Below, one piece after another: positions 31,633-45,363 of a stretch of DNA of 64,000 bases. The notes beneath the pieces were generated by a model that had not been told where the DNA came from, ran no database searches, and worked only from the letters and a program-made list of their open reading frames with translations. Position 1 is the stretch's first letter; each line of letters begins with the position of its first letter. The position numbers were made by a program, and so were the translations under genes. This DNA comes from Tomocerus qinae (taxonomy: Eukaryota > Arthropoda > Collembola > Entomobryomorpha > Tomoceridae). The stretch is from the NCBI GenBank assembly GCA_020055645.1, contig CM034547.1:18391013-18455012 (forward strand). Reading direction: 5' to 3'.

Positions 31633-33150
31633 TGGAAACTTTGTTAACATTAGAAGGATAGCAAGTATAAATCTCCTATCCTTTCTGTACGGACATGTTA
31701 GCGTAATGTAACAATAACATAACTTAAAATAATATTATAACCCTTCCTTACAGTATTTTTGTAAGTTTGGATCAGGGCTACATTGTACAGCAAACATGTA
31801 AGTTGAAAGCTAAACGGTCTGTTGATTAAAATAAATATTATGAATACTGGAAGGAAGGCACACAAGAACTTCATACCTAAAATACAAATACCATACCATT
31901 CCTAATACATTTTTATTTACACATCACACTGTACTGAGAACATAGACAGCTGCGGTCATTTAAAATCAGGGTACTTTCCAAATCCTCGCTCGAACTTAAC
32001 ATGTAAACTCCTACTTAAATTTTTCCAATTGACTTTTACAATATATGTAATTTATAGATACCGACGTAGCCCGTAGCTATAACTGTATTCATTAAGAAAT
32101 CGTATATTTAACATTAGTGAGATAGAAAATTTCAAACGAAAGTCAAACCCGCTCTTTCTGGCACGAAATGCACCACCGTGCCAGGCAGCTCTTTGATACA
32201 GTGTGCACATGTAGGAAGTTTGACTTAGTAGGATAGGTTTTCATGGGACGAGAAATCCAAACAGATAGCAACATAAAGAGCCTATACATTAACATACACA
32301 ATGAAAGTTGAAATAAGCTTTCCACTAACTATGTATTGTATTTTGAAATCGACTTTTTATTTAAATGTATCATAGAGCATTTAGTTCAAAAATGGACACA
32401 TTTTATATCGTGAATTTAGAATAATTAGTATATAATTTTTACATTAAATATTATAAAGGTAATTTATAGGTATTTTACTATAATTTAATGCGTAAATTAC
32501 ATTTAAAATCTGTATATACTTCGATAAGTGGAAAATGTAAACCACTGGTAATGAACAATGAGGGGAGCATGAGAGAACTTAATTTGGCTCACAGAAAGAA
32601 GTAAATATTATATCTAATATGAAGTTTCATTTAAGTAGTATAATAAAATAATAAAATATACAATACTTGTTAATTTTCAATGTAACTAAATATAATAATA
32701 CCCAAACTATCAAATACTGGAATTGACAAGCTGGTGATATATTCGTCCAAATAATACTAAAATTTAAGCTATAAGTACTTACCATCATTCTTGGTTGTCA
32801 TTAAACTAACCATTTTTAATTATTTAATTTTTTTCATGTTTACAACATTAGGCATTAGTTAAACCGTGTAATTGTATTGTAGTATTCGTTGGGCGTTGCT
32901 ACAAGTTGCAACCAGTAAGCTTATCACTTCCCGTATCAAAAAAGCTTTAACATTACTAAATTACTATATTATTGTCTTTCATAAATATAATAAGTAAAAA
33001 TTTAAGCAATATTAATGGCAATCACAAATAAGTCATAATTAAAAAACTAAACAGCATTGCTTTGCATGTGCGAGTTTAGTTTTAGATTTACATATAATAC
33101 ATATTTATGGATATCATTGATTATGGGGCAATGGTAGAAATTTATTATTA
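31633..33150. other. Gene-poor stretch containing the first copy of a segmental duplication
   Basis: AT-rich DNA. A minus-strand frame open from about 31912 (after a TATTAG acceptor shared with the downstream copy) down to 31710 reads EWYGICILGMKFLCAF near its start, but I do not trust it as coding. No other gene is seen. Confidence 0.35.
31886..32628. repeat. Segmental duplication, longer copy
   Basis: Two blocks, 31888-31924 and 32207-32628, match 33468-33500 and 33497-33918 almost perfectly. The 286 bp between the blocks (from ACACAT|CACACTG to GTGCACAT|GTAGG) are absent from the other copy, and both break points carry CACAT. Confidence 0.85.
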
Positions 33151-33479
33151 CTAGTAGTGTAATAGTGCAAATACAAAGCAAACAATGCACAGAAGATATA
33201 CTGTAGAATAGAACCATGAATCAAGCCAGCGTGCAGCATCGGCTAGCAACAGTAGCATTAGGTAAACCTGAACACTTATTGTAAGTACTCCAATGCTTAC
33301 AATTTTTGGGTATGCTGGAAAAGTCTTACTACCCTGGGACTTTCGTTTGCTACCTGAGCCGCTACCTGAACCTTCGCCGTCCCTTCCCTCACCTTTTTCC
33401 GGATTACCAATTCCGAGAAGGATTTTAAGGAAAGACTTACGGGCAGATCTTACCACATCCCAAATACCATACCATTCCT
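33151..33479 (-). CDS. Small two-pass membrane protein, terminal exon
   Basis: After an acceptor (AAAATGTATTAG) the frame runs 109 codons to a TAG. It begins EWYGIWDVVRSARKSFLKIL, then a Gly/Ser/Lys-rich linker (GEGSGSGSGSKRKS), then a hydrophobic half with two likely membrane segments (VSIGVLTISVQVYLMLLLLA; FYSTVYLLCIVCFVFALL). The composition is clearly protein-like. The upstream exon with the start codon was not found; sequence above the acceptor is the duplicated block. Family unknown. Confidence 0.55.
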
Positions 33480-33918
33480 AATACATTTTTATTTACACAT
33501 GTAGGAAGTTTGACTTAGTAGGATAGGTTTTCATGGGACGAGAAATCCAAACAGATAGCAACATAAAGAGCCTATACATTAACATACACAATGAAAGTTG
33601 AAATAAGCTTTCCACTAACTATGTATTGTATTTTGAAATCGACTTTTTATTTAAATGTATCATAGAGCATTTAGTTCAAAAATGGACACATTTTATATCG
33701 TGAATTTAGAATAATTAGTATATAATTTTTACATTAAATATTATAAAGGTAATTTATAGGTATTTTACTATAATTTAATGCGTAAATTACATTTAAAATC
33801 TGTATATACTTCGATAAGTGGAAAATGTAAACCACTGGTAATGAACAATGAGGGGAGCATGAGAGAACTTAATTTGGCTCACAGAAAGAAGTAAATATTA
33901 TATCTAATATGAAGTTTC
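33466..33918. repeat. Segmental duplication, shorter copy
   Basis: Copy of 31888-32628 at an offset of 1290 bp for the main block, lacking the 286-bp internal segment. It includes the splice acceptor of the small membrane-protein exon, so duplication carried a splice site along. Confidence 0.85.
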
Positions 33919-34882
33919 ATTTTAATATAGTAGCCAGTAGCCCATGTAACAAATATAGTGATATTTTCATTTTACAGTAACAGTACATACATAATTTAAG
34001 TCATACAGTTATGTTTATTATTAAAACTGGAATACAAACCGTTACACACTGCACCTGTTGGCTGGTATCCAAAATCCAGCAAAGTAAACTAAGAAATCAA
34101 GCATGAATTGAATAATGGTGGATTTAAAACAACACATTAAAAAAATTCACTACTTTACTTTTACATTGGAAGACTTCAAAAAGTATTTTTTTTAAAGTGA
34201 GCAGCTGGACACCATTTTACTCTAATGCAATTATCAAATTTTTGTAATTACGGCAATCAGTGCAGACAAAAAAATGCAGTATACAAATTCATGTGCATAA
34301 TAAGCCACATTACATCTGTATTAAACAGTATTTTTTATCAAACATTCTCAACCAGGGCATCCGTATGTATTTTAAATCGTCTTTTACACAGGGGTTTACA
34401 TTTGCCTATACTTCATTGGTTTTAAAATTAAAGATCATTATCCGAAACATATGACACTGCTCACAGAAGCATAAACACAGTTTATGTATATTTAATATTT
34501 AAACAAGTAAAATAAGATTGTCTGGTTTATCTGTACTTTTGAATTGAATCTAGAGTTATGAGTAACATAAATTACTCAACTAATGAACTAATAGCTGAGG
34601 AAAAGTGTGTATTACTTAATATACTAGATAGAAATCCCACTTTTTTGTTTGTAAATTTTCATATTGGTTTTAGACTATTTTATGTCAACTATATGCTGAT
34701 GTATATTTTTGCGTTATTTAAAAACAGTGAACTAATTGTTGGTAACAATCTAACCAATTTTGTATTTCAATTTTAATTACCGAAAATGTGTAGTTAATAG
34801 TAACTTTAAGACAGAGCACGTGACATATATTTACTTGGGAATGATATAGGAAATATTCGCCTTATACTATACGATTTTATCA
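33919..34882. other. Gene-free stretch
   Basis: AT-rich sequence downstream of syntaxin 5 with short chance ORFs on both strands; nothing supported. Confidence 0.4.
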
Positions 34883-36737
34883 TCACGCTAAAAAAATTAC
34901 GAAAATAACAAAGAAGAATATTAATAGAGCAAAGACTTTGATCATAAGCCATCGATTTGATGTCACAGACCGGAAATACTTTAGCAATTCCGTATGGGCT
35001 GCTTCAACATTCATTTCTGCGTCCTCAATATTCCCATCTATTCTGTGTACTACTTCTTCTTGCTCTTTCACCATCATGGCAAGTTGTTGAAATATACCTC
35101 CTAGTTCAACTATTGTCGACTCTATCGACTGCATAGCTTCTGCCCGACTTGATAGGTACGAATCCTACAATTATTAAGATTAATACATTTTTATTTTTAC
35201 TCAAATGTAATTAAATATAATTTATTTATACATTCTAAGCACTTTTTTGATATTATGGACTACTCTACTCTTGACTTACAGTCTCATCCTGGGCAAACAT
35301 CTGCGATTGACGATGCCGAAGAGCGTTGTCCCCCATGTCAATCGCTACTTCTCCCCCAGAATTACTATCTTCAGGAACTAAAGCAGAGCCTAGAACATAT
35401 AAACACAAGATAATAAATTGTCGTAATAATAATGTAAAGAAGAACTGATCTAAAAATGGGAAACAACCATAATCCATTCTAAAAAATGATAAAAATACAG
35501 CATAAAACGTTTATAATAAGTTAAAAAAGTACTGAAATTGCACAAAATATTTACCTTTATAATAGCCGGTTAAGGCAGACGGAGGAAGTGATGACGTTAC
35601 ATGACCTTGAGTAAACTGGTCCTGCCTGGACCGCTGTTCTTTTAGATTCTGTAAAATATTTAGTTTCAATTTCAGTTAACACAGTAGCCGTAAAAATTAT
35701 TTTATATGAAAGCAAGAAAACTGTTTATCATCTAAATTCAGTCTTTACCTCCATAATGAGGCTTATATTGAAAACGTAAAGTTGATTTTTACACTCTCAA
35801 CACTCCCAAGCCAATTAACTACAAAAATTAAACAGGGAAATATTTTACCTCTGTCCTGACTTGCAGCACTTGTTTGAATTCATTGGACATAGTTGCCAAT
35901 TTGGATTGTAGGCCAACAACAACTCCCGAGGAATGCGATTGTAAATGCTTTCCATTGGAACGTTGATTACCTCGTGCGGTATTTTGTAACTGTTCAACAA
36001 GGAAATTGTTAATAATTAAATTGGCAATAAGCAGGAATGTTTGCCACATCACAATTTTACTAGCTGAATAATTTTATTGTTAGCATAGTATATAGAACAT
36101 AATGACCAACTAAACAATTTACCCGAGCAATGTCCTTATTTAGCGAATTGATATCCTCCTTAATAATAAAAGTCAGTTCCTGGATTTCCACCGATTTGTC
36201 ATCAAACAAAGATTTACGTTTGGCCACTAAATAGGTTAATTAACTTGTAAGTCGACATTTATTTATACTTGACTGATAAATGATTGAATACAATACAGCG
36301 AATACATTCAGCAGTATTGCTTAAATGGAATTGGCTTACATAATGCGAGTTTTTCCAGCTTATTATATGTTTTGGTTATATTCTTTCCTATTGATCTGTA
36401 AATACAATGAAACAGTTATTATTATTGAACACATTTTGATAGTAAAAATTATATTTAATAGGAGTAATTTTAAATTAAGTTCTCACTTTGCAATGCGCAT
36501 AAACTCGGAATATTGATCCAAGTTACGATTTATTTTTTGGTTTATACCCATTGGATTTGGTTGCATTTGTCGGACTTGAGCTCGACCCTGCAACGATCTA
36601 AGGGCCGACTGAAACTCTCCGGTTCGGTCCCTACCCATGTTTTCTTTTTCCTCTTCAAGAGTCCAATCTCCTGTGGTCAATAACTTTTCAGTGTCTTCTG
36701 ATTTTGAGCTTCCACGTCGTCTTCTCGCCCCACTCAT
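34883..36737 (-). CDS. Syx5: Syntaxin 5 (Golgi Qa-SNARE)
   Basis: Seven exons join in phase: 36487-36737, 36340-36395, 36123-36226, 35849-35989, 35555-35648, 35280-35389 and 34883-35164, giving 345 residues. The first Met is that of MSGARRRRGSSK. Family marks are LAKRKSLFDDKSVEIQEL and INSLNKDIAR in the N-terminal Habc part. The SNARE motif holds ESTIVELGGIFQQLAMMVKE and RIDGNIEDAEMNVEAAHTEL, with the central Gln (FQQL). A C-terminal membrane anchor follows (VFALLIFFFVIFVIFLA). Syntaxin 5 acts in ER-to-Golgi and intra-Golgi fusion. It diverges from DPH1 with about 1.45 kb between the start codons. Confidence 0.95.
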
Positions 36738-38193
36738 CTCATAATTATTCAATTGAGTCGTCTTCCCAGTAATATTGTGATGATATCACTACACACACAC
36801 TCTTCGACTCCGACTCAATGTACGGTCTCTGTAAAAAAGAATTATACCCTTTTACAAACGTGTCTGCAAATTAATTATCTAAGAATTTAGTTAAGCCAAC
36901 TATTATCGTTCAAGAGTCCCTCCAGGATGCTGATAAGTTGTAAGTACATTATAAATTCTGATCTCATATAATATAGCAGCCTTTTAAATGGTAAAATAGC
37001 GATAATCATGTTTGTGCAATAATTCATACATATGGACACACCATTCATCCACCATACTCCTTAAGTAAGTTGTAAGTTACTGTCAACATCAATGACCTTC
37101 AACCTGCTTAACCTTTCATTTTATCAAGTCCATATGTAATGATAAATGAATGAAATAGGAATAAGACATAAGATGTATGGGATAATAATAATGAAAATAT
37201 CTATTAGCTGTTAGCTAATTAAATTTTACATTTCTTGTGACACTACAAATCTACAAGTACGTCACATATTATGTAGTTTCAACTTTCAACGTTTAGATAT
37301 AATATAAATATCGTGATTGATAATAATATATTATTATTTATTACAAACGGGAAGTTAAAAATTGTGAAAAAAATTTAGTATTGTACCATCAACCATCAAT
37401 CATTTATATTACTGTTGATCCATAAAATACAAAATATGATTTTTGACATTTTAATATATTTTTTACCTTATAGATAGCACCAAACAGTTAAAAATGAAGA
37501 TTCTCAGCCAGCTGACTCAAACGACGAGTGGTGTATGCTATTGCAGATGCAGTTTTTTAGCAGTAAAGCACGTAAGGCAATTACAAATTCTTTTTACACC
37601 ATTTGCACTTCTTATTCAAAATAACTAATCAAAATTCCAAATTAGAGATTTGTTTACTTATCATATGGAAGGACGTATTATTAGGTCAGTCAAACAGAGG
37701 GACTATTATTTTGTTTGTGGCAGCAGCACAAGTCAGTAGAGGTAGAAAGAAATAGGATTAGGAAAGGAAAGGGTTGAGCGACAGACGAAGGTTGATTAAT
37801 ATCATGAAGAAAAAGGAAGTAAATAGAACAAGAGATTTCTAATGCAAATCCAGTCATCAATGACGTACCACGTGACGCATTTCCGTACGGGACGTGTATT
37901 ACGCGCCTTCTTATGAAAACGCATGTGCCTGGATTATTGGTTTTTGAGTAACCGGAGGAATTCACCTAAAATCTTCGTAAGATATCAAAATTCTTTACCT
38001 AAAATATATTATTTTATTTTGCTCTACAAGTTTCAACCGTTTAATACTGAATTGAATATCGTATTCAAATTATTTATGATTTTCTACAGAATGATAAAAA
38101 TATATGCTAAAAATTGTTGCTTTTATTTTTAGTTTTGTGTTATGTAATAAAAATATCATTCCTTGTTGTAGGTATTTTCAAGGAATTTTGATA
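36738..38193. other. Divergent intergenic region between Syx5 and DPH1
   Basis: AT-rich. It must contain both promoters; neither TATA nor initiator is convincing. Short ORFs here lack coding character. Confidence 0.35.
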
Positions 38194-39990
38194 ATGCTGG
38201 AAAATAATCAGTCGAATGTTGGGGATGGTAGTAAATCCAAACCTGTGAAAAGGAACATCGGCGTCGCTTCGCCTTTGGCTCAAATTAAAGAGTTGGAACA
38301 GGACCCAAAATTAGTTAGTCTTTGTAAAGAATATCTTCCTAATAACTATGATTTCGAAATTGCAAAGACGGTCTGGAGAATAAGGAAGATACCAGATTGC
38401 CAAGTAGTGGCACTCCAAATGCCAGAAGGTATAATTTAATAGGGCAGTGTAATCAAGTAATCATCATGTAATGTAATATATAATATATTAAACTTATATT
38501 TTATATGCATATGGTAGTATGAAATTGAAATCTACTCGTAACCTCTCTAATTTGTGTAAAATAACTGGTTTTTGTTGATTACATCTTATCGCAACTAGGA
38601 CTTCTTATATTTGCTACCAAAATCGGAGAAGTACTCCGAGAAATGACAGGAGTGGACACTATTCTAATGGGCGATGTCACTTATGGGGCTTGTTGTGTTG
38701 ATGATTTTACTGCACACATGTTAGGAGCACAGGTACCTATAGGCCCCATATTATTTTATGTTACTTTGGAAAGTCTTGTAAACAAGTTAGTTTGGAGGTT
38801 TTAACTGATATAAAATATATTGGGGTTTTCAGTTGCTGGTTCATTATGGTCATTCCTGTTTGGTCCCCACGTCTGTTGCTAATCGAATTGACACCATTTA
38901 CGTCTTTGTAACAATAAAGTTCAGCGTTGAACATGCTGTTGAATCAATCCGATCTTTAGCTTTGGCAAAAGCGGCCGAGAAACCTAAGCATATGAAAATA
39001 GTAAGTGATGAAGGGCTCGATGAAGATTCTGGAATCCGTCAGAAGACATTCACTTTAAGTCTTGTGTCTACAATACAATTTGCTAATAGTTTACCTGCAA
39101 TTAAACAAGAATTAGAGAAAGTAGAATCACCAGACGGCACTAAGCTTGTTGTTAATGTTCCAAGGTCAAAGCCCTTATCCTCTGGGGAAATATTAGGGTG
39201 CACTGCTCCCAAAATATCTGACGAATTAATTGTGTATGTCGGTGATGGTCGTTTTCATTTGGAGGCTATGATGATGGCAAATCCAGATATAGAAGCATAT
39301 AGGTATATAACATCTGTATAAATTGAGTAATTTACACAAACCAAAATTTACATTGTACTGAACTTTCTTGTCTCACTACTCATTACAATTTAATATCCAA
39401 TGTGTTTTAATTATAGGTATGATCCATATAATAAAACGATGACTGAAGAACTGTTCGACCATAAAGCCTTAAACTCTGCCCGGGGAGCGGCAGTCAATCC
39501 TTTACTTTTAGCGACTGAAAATGGCAAGCGTCTAAAAATAGGAATCATTTTAGGAACTTTGGGAAGACAAGGGAATCCGAAACCCATGAACCATATTTAT
39601 GATACACTTTCTGCTCGTCATGATTGTTTTGTTGTGCTTATGTCAGAAGTCATCCCAGCAAAACTAGCCCTTTTTGAAGATGTCGATGTGTGGGTGCAAT
39701 TTGCTTGTCCAAGACTTAGCATAGACTGGGGTTCAGCTTTCCCCGTACCATTGTTAACGCCTTTTGAAGCAATGTGGGCGGCCAGTGTCCAAGTTAGGAA
39801 GCAGCAAAATTGTCTATGCGATTGTAACAGTTGTCATTCATGTCAGAAAAGTCCCTGCAGTACAAATGTTAGCACAGATGAAATCAATAAATTTAATGGA
39901 CATCCAATGGATTACTATGCTTATGACAGCTTAGGACCCCATACACCTAATTTTGTTCCGTTTAAGCCAAAAGCTCCTAGAACTAAATGA
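38194..39990 (+). CDS. DPH1: DPH1, diphthamide biosynthesis 3-amino-3-carboxypropyl transferase subunit
   Basis: Four exons (38194-38428, 38599-38732, 38833-39302, 39417-39990) give 470 residues. DPH1 with DPH2 forms the [4Fe-4S] radical enzyme that transfers the aminocarboxypropyl group of S-adenosylmethionine to a histidine of elongation factor 2, the first step of diphthamide synthesis in the cytosol. Family blocks include [49 protein letters not shown] and [10 protein letters not shown]. The three cluster cysteines of the family are present, in [17 protein letters not shown] and FACPRLS. A Cys-rich insert follows in the C-terminal part ([17 protein letters not shown]), which is not part of the core. 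An AATAAA lies at 40035. Confidence 0.96.
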
Positions 39991-40034
39991 TGTATTTATG
40001 TATGGTAATGGTAATATTAATGTTTGTTTACCAT

Positions 40035-40087
40035 AATAAACAATCATAAAAAAGTTTTGAATTTTTCTACTTAAATACATGTTTATT
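40035..40087. promoter_or_regulatory. Back-to-back poly(A) signals of DPH1 and Imp
   Basis: AATAAA on the plus strand at 40035-40040 fits DPH1, and AATAAA on the minus strand at 40082-40087 fits Imp. The two transcripts would end within tens of bases of each other or overlap slightly. Confidence 0.5.
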
Positions 40088-40559
40088 TGCATCTTTTAAA
40101 GGCTACATTATTATATTCATTTATTAGTGAATTACATTTTCCACAATGCTACGTAGGATATAATATATTTATATTTATATATAACCAAGTTAATTTTACA
40201 ACAGAGTAGCCAATTTACGTAATATTACGCATAAGATAATCCGATCACCACAACATAACTTGGAATAAATGGAAATTATAGCAATGAATCGTTAACCATT
40301 TTGGGTATTAATGCAATAGAAGTTTAAACTGAAACGATATAAGATATTAATTGAAACAGTAGTAACTAGTAAGTATTTTTCTTGACTTATAGTTTTTAGG
40401 TAAATGCTAAATAGTTTAATTTGAGTAACCTAAGAGTACGAACGATTGCAAAGACTTATCCTATTTAGTAATTGTTCAATTATAATTAGAACGACCAAAG
40501 CATAACATTAGTATTACATCGCAGAAAACTAGATTGATAGAACGATGATTTGCACGAAG

Positions 40560-42775
40560 TTACTGAGCAGTATTTGTTGAAGCGTCTGATGCAGACTTAT
40601 CAATGTTGCGATTACTGGCTGCTCGTGAGATAGCATAAATTAAAAGAGATCTTATCTTCTGCTGAGCCTCGTTCATTGAAATGATAGTTCCAGTTATTCG
40701 AACGAAAACTTCGCCGAGTGGAGGAGGTGGAATATTCGGATCCTCTTCAGTGATGAATTTAACTCGACAGTGACAGACTCGCTGAATTTCCCTGATGTGC
40801 TGGCCAGCTTTTCCAATGAGTCTTCCAACATGTTCCGCAGGGACACTCATTTCTACAGTCATACATGATTCTGACAGAATGTTATCTCGACCTTCGTCCA
40901 ATACTTTGTCAACTATGAAGTACTGTGCTCGGAAGATTGCATCCACACCTATATTCAAGTTTTCGATCCATATTATCACAAACATTTAAACCGCAATAAG
41001 AAATTAAGAACTGCCTAAATTTATACATAACGTAAACTGATTCTGCTTCTACAAATAAATATTAATGTTTGGAAAATATCTTTTCGATAATAAAATACGT
41101 ATTTTTAAGAACCTCCATGGATGGAAATTCGTCTCATGGCAATATCATTCATTTCTGTAGTGAACTCCAGTATTTTCACGGAGGCACCAGATTCGTGAAT
41201 GATTCTTCTTATGTTAGCTCCTTTGCGACCAATGACAGCTCCAACAGAATCATTAGGTATGTACATGTAAGTAGTTTCTGGATGGTGGTAACTCAGATTC
41301 ATTCCACTGAAAGAAGGAAGTCGAGAGCCTGGGCTTTGAATTCCATAACTTCTTCCACTGTTGCAAGAGTAGAAAGATGTTTGAGAATCGTTTGCCGTGG
41401 CATAGTTGAGGGTGGGTCGAGCAGGAGATAGGTAACCATCGACTCCAATCAATGGTTGCTGGATGTAGCTTTCATTTATTGAAGAATTGTAATCGTTTGA
41501 ATAAGCCACTCTCAATTTTTCGGAAATTATTGCTTCAGCACTAGACATTCCATCAATGGACCCCCGAATGGTAATAACTCTTTCTTGGGGACTCTCAAGA
41601 ACTGCCGATCCAATATATTCTGGTTGATTGGAGATATGGATTTTCGTCTGAGTATCTTCCATGATTTTCTTGATGATTGAGCCTCCTTTACCAATAACTC
41701 TGCCGACAAGACTATTGTAGGCTAACATCCGGAGACATACATCAACGCTTTTTGGTAGGGTCGCATGATTGGTTTCCTTAGCCATGAGTTCCAATACTTT
41801 TTTACACGCTTGAGTTGCCTTTTCTGGAGGTCCATAGATAGTTACCGGTTTTTCGGTCATTTCCCAACGGCTCACATTTCTGAAAACATCCAATCGGGCT
41901 CCAGTTTCCATAGAAATCCCTTTGATTGTCTGACCTCCGCGTCCGATCAAGGCCCCAATCCATTCACTCGGGACAAGAATTTTGAGAGGAATATCTTCCG
42001 TGCGGCTTTGGTAGTAAGTCCTAGCTTGCGGAAATAGATCTCGAATATCCGCCTCACCCCTTGGTCCTCCAGGAATTAAGATTCTTGCTTCGGAGAGACT
42101 TCGTAGACGATTGATACTACGGTCATCTCCAGCGCCAAAAGTCAAGGCACTGTATTTTTCTACTTTGATTATATTTCCTTGAATATTACTTCCATTACAC
42201 TGGAGAATTACTTGTTCCGCTTGTCGAGCAGATGGAAACGTAACAATAAAAGAACCCCGGCGTGATCTTTCAGTAGCTAATATGGATCCCCCATAAGCTG
42301 TCAAGTAGGACTCTAATTCTTGGGTTGAGACTGTGTCTCCACCTTAAAAATCATGTTATGAAAATATTTTGCATGAGAATGAAACTTGATTAGTAGATAA
42401 TTATTTGCAAGTTATCATTTTATCATTATCGCATCACAGAAAACTTTAAATGCCAAGAAAAAAACCCACAAGAAACTTACAATTTGACACAAGTACTCTG
42501 GACACTGTGCTCTTGTTTTCAATTCTATTCGCTTTACTAGCAAGTGATGGTTCAACAGTGACTATCGTTCCCATCAACGGTTGACCATGACATCGGTCTA
42601 TCGCCAAATCAGCAGCAGCTTGATCCAAGCATTCCAGGAAAGCAAAGCCCTTTTTCACCAGAAGTCTCACCATTTGTCCACAAGAAAGTCCTCGTTCCTC
42701 AAAGAACTCACGCAAATTATCCTCTGTCACATCATGAGACAGATTTCCAATGTACAACTTATTCGTGTTAACCAT
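40560..42775 (-). CDS. Imp: IGF2BP/Imp-family mRNA-binding protein with RRM and four KH domains
   Basis: Three exons (42481-42775, 41113-42342, 40560-40948) join in phase to 637 residues. The N-terminal RRM reads NKLYIGNLSHDVTEDNL with KGFAFLE; a second, diverged RRM-like segment follows. Four KH domains show the GxxG loops IGRGGQTIKG, IGKGGSIIKK, IGRKGANIRR and IGKAGQHIRE. This is the order seen in IGF2BP proteins, which bind, transport and stabilise mRNAs in the cytoplasm. The N-terminal RRM is kept here, unlike in the Drosophila protein as I recall it. A large central exon codes for most of the protein. Confidence 0.93.
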
Positions 42776-45363
42776 GATTGAATAAGGATTTTACAAATCG
42801 GTGGATTCTGGTAAAAAAATATATTTATCAAAAACCACTCAAAATAGGTATGAAATGAACTTGGAAAACGAACTTTTTGAATAGAAAATTGAAAACCCTT
42901 ACCTTTACCGATGGAAATTAAGTTGAAAATGAGAAAATTGACCGATAAATGATGAGATGTTCACAGTAGACAGAAACACAACTAAATGGCAAAATAGGAG
43001 GACGACAGAAAAGATTATGCTGTTTACGAAAACGAAATAAAGTTTTCGCCATTGTGTTCTTAATATGGTGCTCTTAGCAACAAATAATCGAATAGACGGG
43101 CAACTTTTAATTTCTCTACCAATATTATCAGTATCACTTGAGTATCACTGATAGGTCAATGCAATGTGGATCGAACGTAATAAGGTGATGTTAATAGCCA
43201 ATTTCAACATCTTTCTGCAGCCAGTTTGAGGTTTGGGTGCATTCAGTTAGCTTTTAGCTGGGAAAAATCCTGTGGTCATGGATACAGCCACTGATCCCCC
43301 TGGGCCTGCACCCAGTTTTCCTATTCAAACTGGCTGCAGAATAAGAGCAAAACATGTTATTGACTTCACCTGAAGTGGGAGAGACTGTCATAAGTTCGAA
43401 TCACATTGGGTCAAGGTGTCAAGTGTCAATACTTTCGGAGACGAGTACTGTTTTATATAGTCTGGGGTCTTTTCCCTCATTTTCCCCTCCCCTTCTTTTC
43501 AGAATAAATTGCGGCCAACTAAAATATTCTTCTATAGTGATTATCACTATGTACCACTGTAGGGTATACAGTTTTGTGTCAATTTATTCCAAGGAGAAGG
43601 GGAGGGATTTTGAATTAAAATACCTCGTATCCAAAGTGATTTTCAAAAAATTTTACTCAGACTCTTGATTCTCTTATTATGAAATAATAAGAATAGAATA
43701 CAGGAAGTCTTGATTATGTTTTATAATGATTATTGTGTGTTCGGAGTGCCCACGCACAGATAACCGCAAAAAGTATTTCGAATTCAGAATTTGGTTCCTG
43801 AAAGAAGCCCAAGCCCAAACTCTTCGTAACCGGCATTACACCAACATTTTCATTTTGTTAGGTTAGGTTAGACCGGAGAAAACCATACACTCTGGCTGGA
43901 TTCACAAAAATCAGGAGAAGAATTGACGAAACGTTTGTGGCAGGAGGGTAATCATGGAATCCATACATTAATTCTTCAATCACTTAGCATTTCCGGTCGG
44001 ACGAGAGTTCATCTGCTCAATCCCTTAATGTGACCAAATTTAATGTAGCCTATACTGAAATAATCCTACCCATGTAAATGTATACTGCCAGCGTCAAATC
44101 TGCCCAATCTCTTCCGGTCAATTACAAGCTAAATAATTTGAAATTTTTGCACCATTTCATCAAGCTCTCATTGCAATTCTTTCAAAATCAAAGGGTGTTT
44201 GTTACATATTTGTCTTTCTACATAATCTTTGTTCTAATATATTAAACCTCTTTATCATTTCGATAGTATCATTGTAAATGGCTTCGACTATCGTAGCAAT
44301 TTCTATGCTTTTATGCTTCCGTTATGAATTAAGTAGATATATCAATAATACCATTACATTTTCGCTGCTCTCTTAATAATTGTAAGAGAACGAAAAAGAG
44401 TTTTGCACGAAACGCATGGTACTACATATTATATAAAATTATATATGCGGACCTTATTATATGCAGCCCTTTTGTATAGACAACCTGTACCTGTATCTAA
44501 CTTGAACTCTTAAAATATATTATGCACTCATTTAGATAAATATGGTAAGATCTAACAAATTATTCACAGAGATATAATGATATAACTTCCTATCATTCAA
44601 CAGAGTATATTCAGTACATTAGTCTCAGTTCAGTATATCATAATGTCACCAGGTATCACACCATCATCAAAAATTAAGGCATACAAGAATAGTATTACGA
44701 GATATTACTAACACAGAATATATAACAATATAGGTTAGGTTGCCTAAAATAGTATTATTTGTATAGATACAGATAGTAGTACTCTCATTCCTCCTTTTGT
44801 TTGCAGTTCATGGTTTAATTACATCGAAGCATCTGTGCCCTAATTTCGCTAAAAACTTTGGAAAACAAAGAAAATAAGTAATCTGTGAGAAATGCCTACT
44901 TAACATAATGACAATAAGAATGCAATCTAATTACTCACAAGCTTATAGCAATGAGCTCTTGAACCTCGTTTTAGATTGTAAGCGAGTTCAAACAAAGCCC
45001 AGGAACATCATTAGGATTACCAGCTCATTCAGAAACACGTTATGGGACTGAGACTGTCATTAATAAATTTATTTTATTTTGTGCTTTGTGGATGTATTGT
45101 GTATGCACATTCACTCACGTGCGTTCTGATATGGTTCCGAAGTTCACAGAGGTATAAGACTAGATTATTTTGTTTCTATTTATACCAGAACATAACATGA
45201 ACTTGCAACAATTTAATTATCCTCTTAGTGCACAACTCACTACGACACAAGTGAATTAAAGAGATATGCTATATAAAATGTGAAGTAAGGAAGGCGAAGA
45301 AGTAAGGATAATATAGTGATATATGAATGCGAAGGATGAACAGACACGAGTTGTTAAATGGTA
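42776..45363. other. Gene-free intergenic region
   Basis: About 2.6 kb, AT-rich. It holds the Imp promoter region, a small inverted-repeat element and scattered TTAGG-like motifs (AGGTTAGGTTAG near 43859 and AGGTTAGGTTG near 44731). No gene supported. Confidence 0.4.
43213..43341. mobile_element. Short inverted-repeat element (MITE-like)
   Basis: 129 bp with ends TTCTGCAGCCAGTTTGA and TCAAACTGGCTGCAGAA, and further inverted matching inside (TTGGGTGCA against TGCACCCA). No coding, no clear target duplication. Confidence 0.55.
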
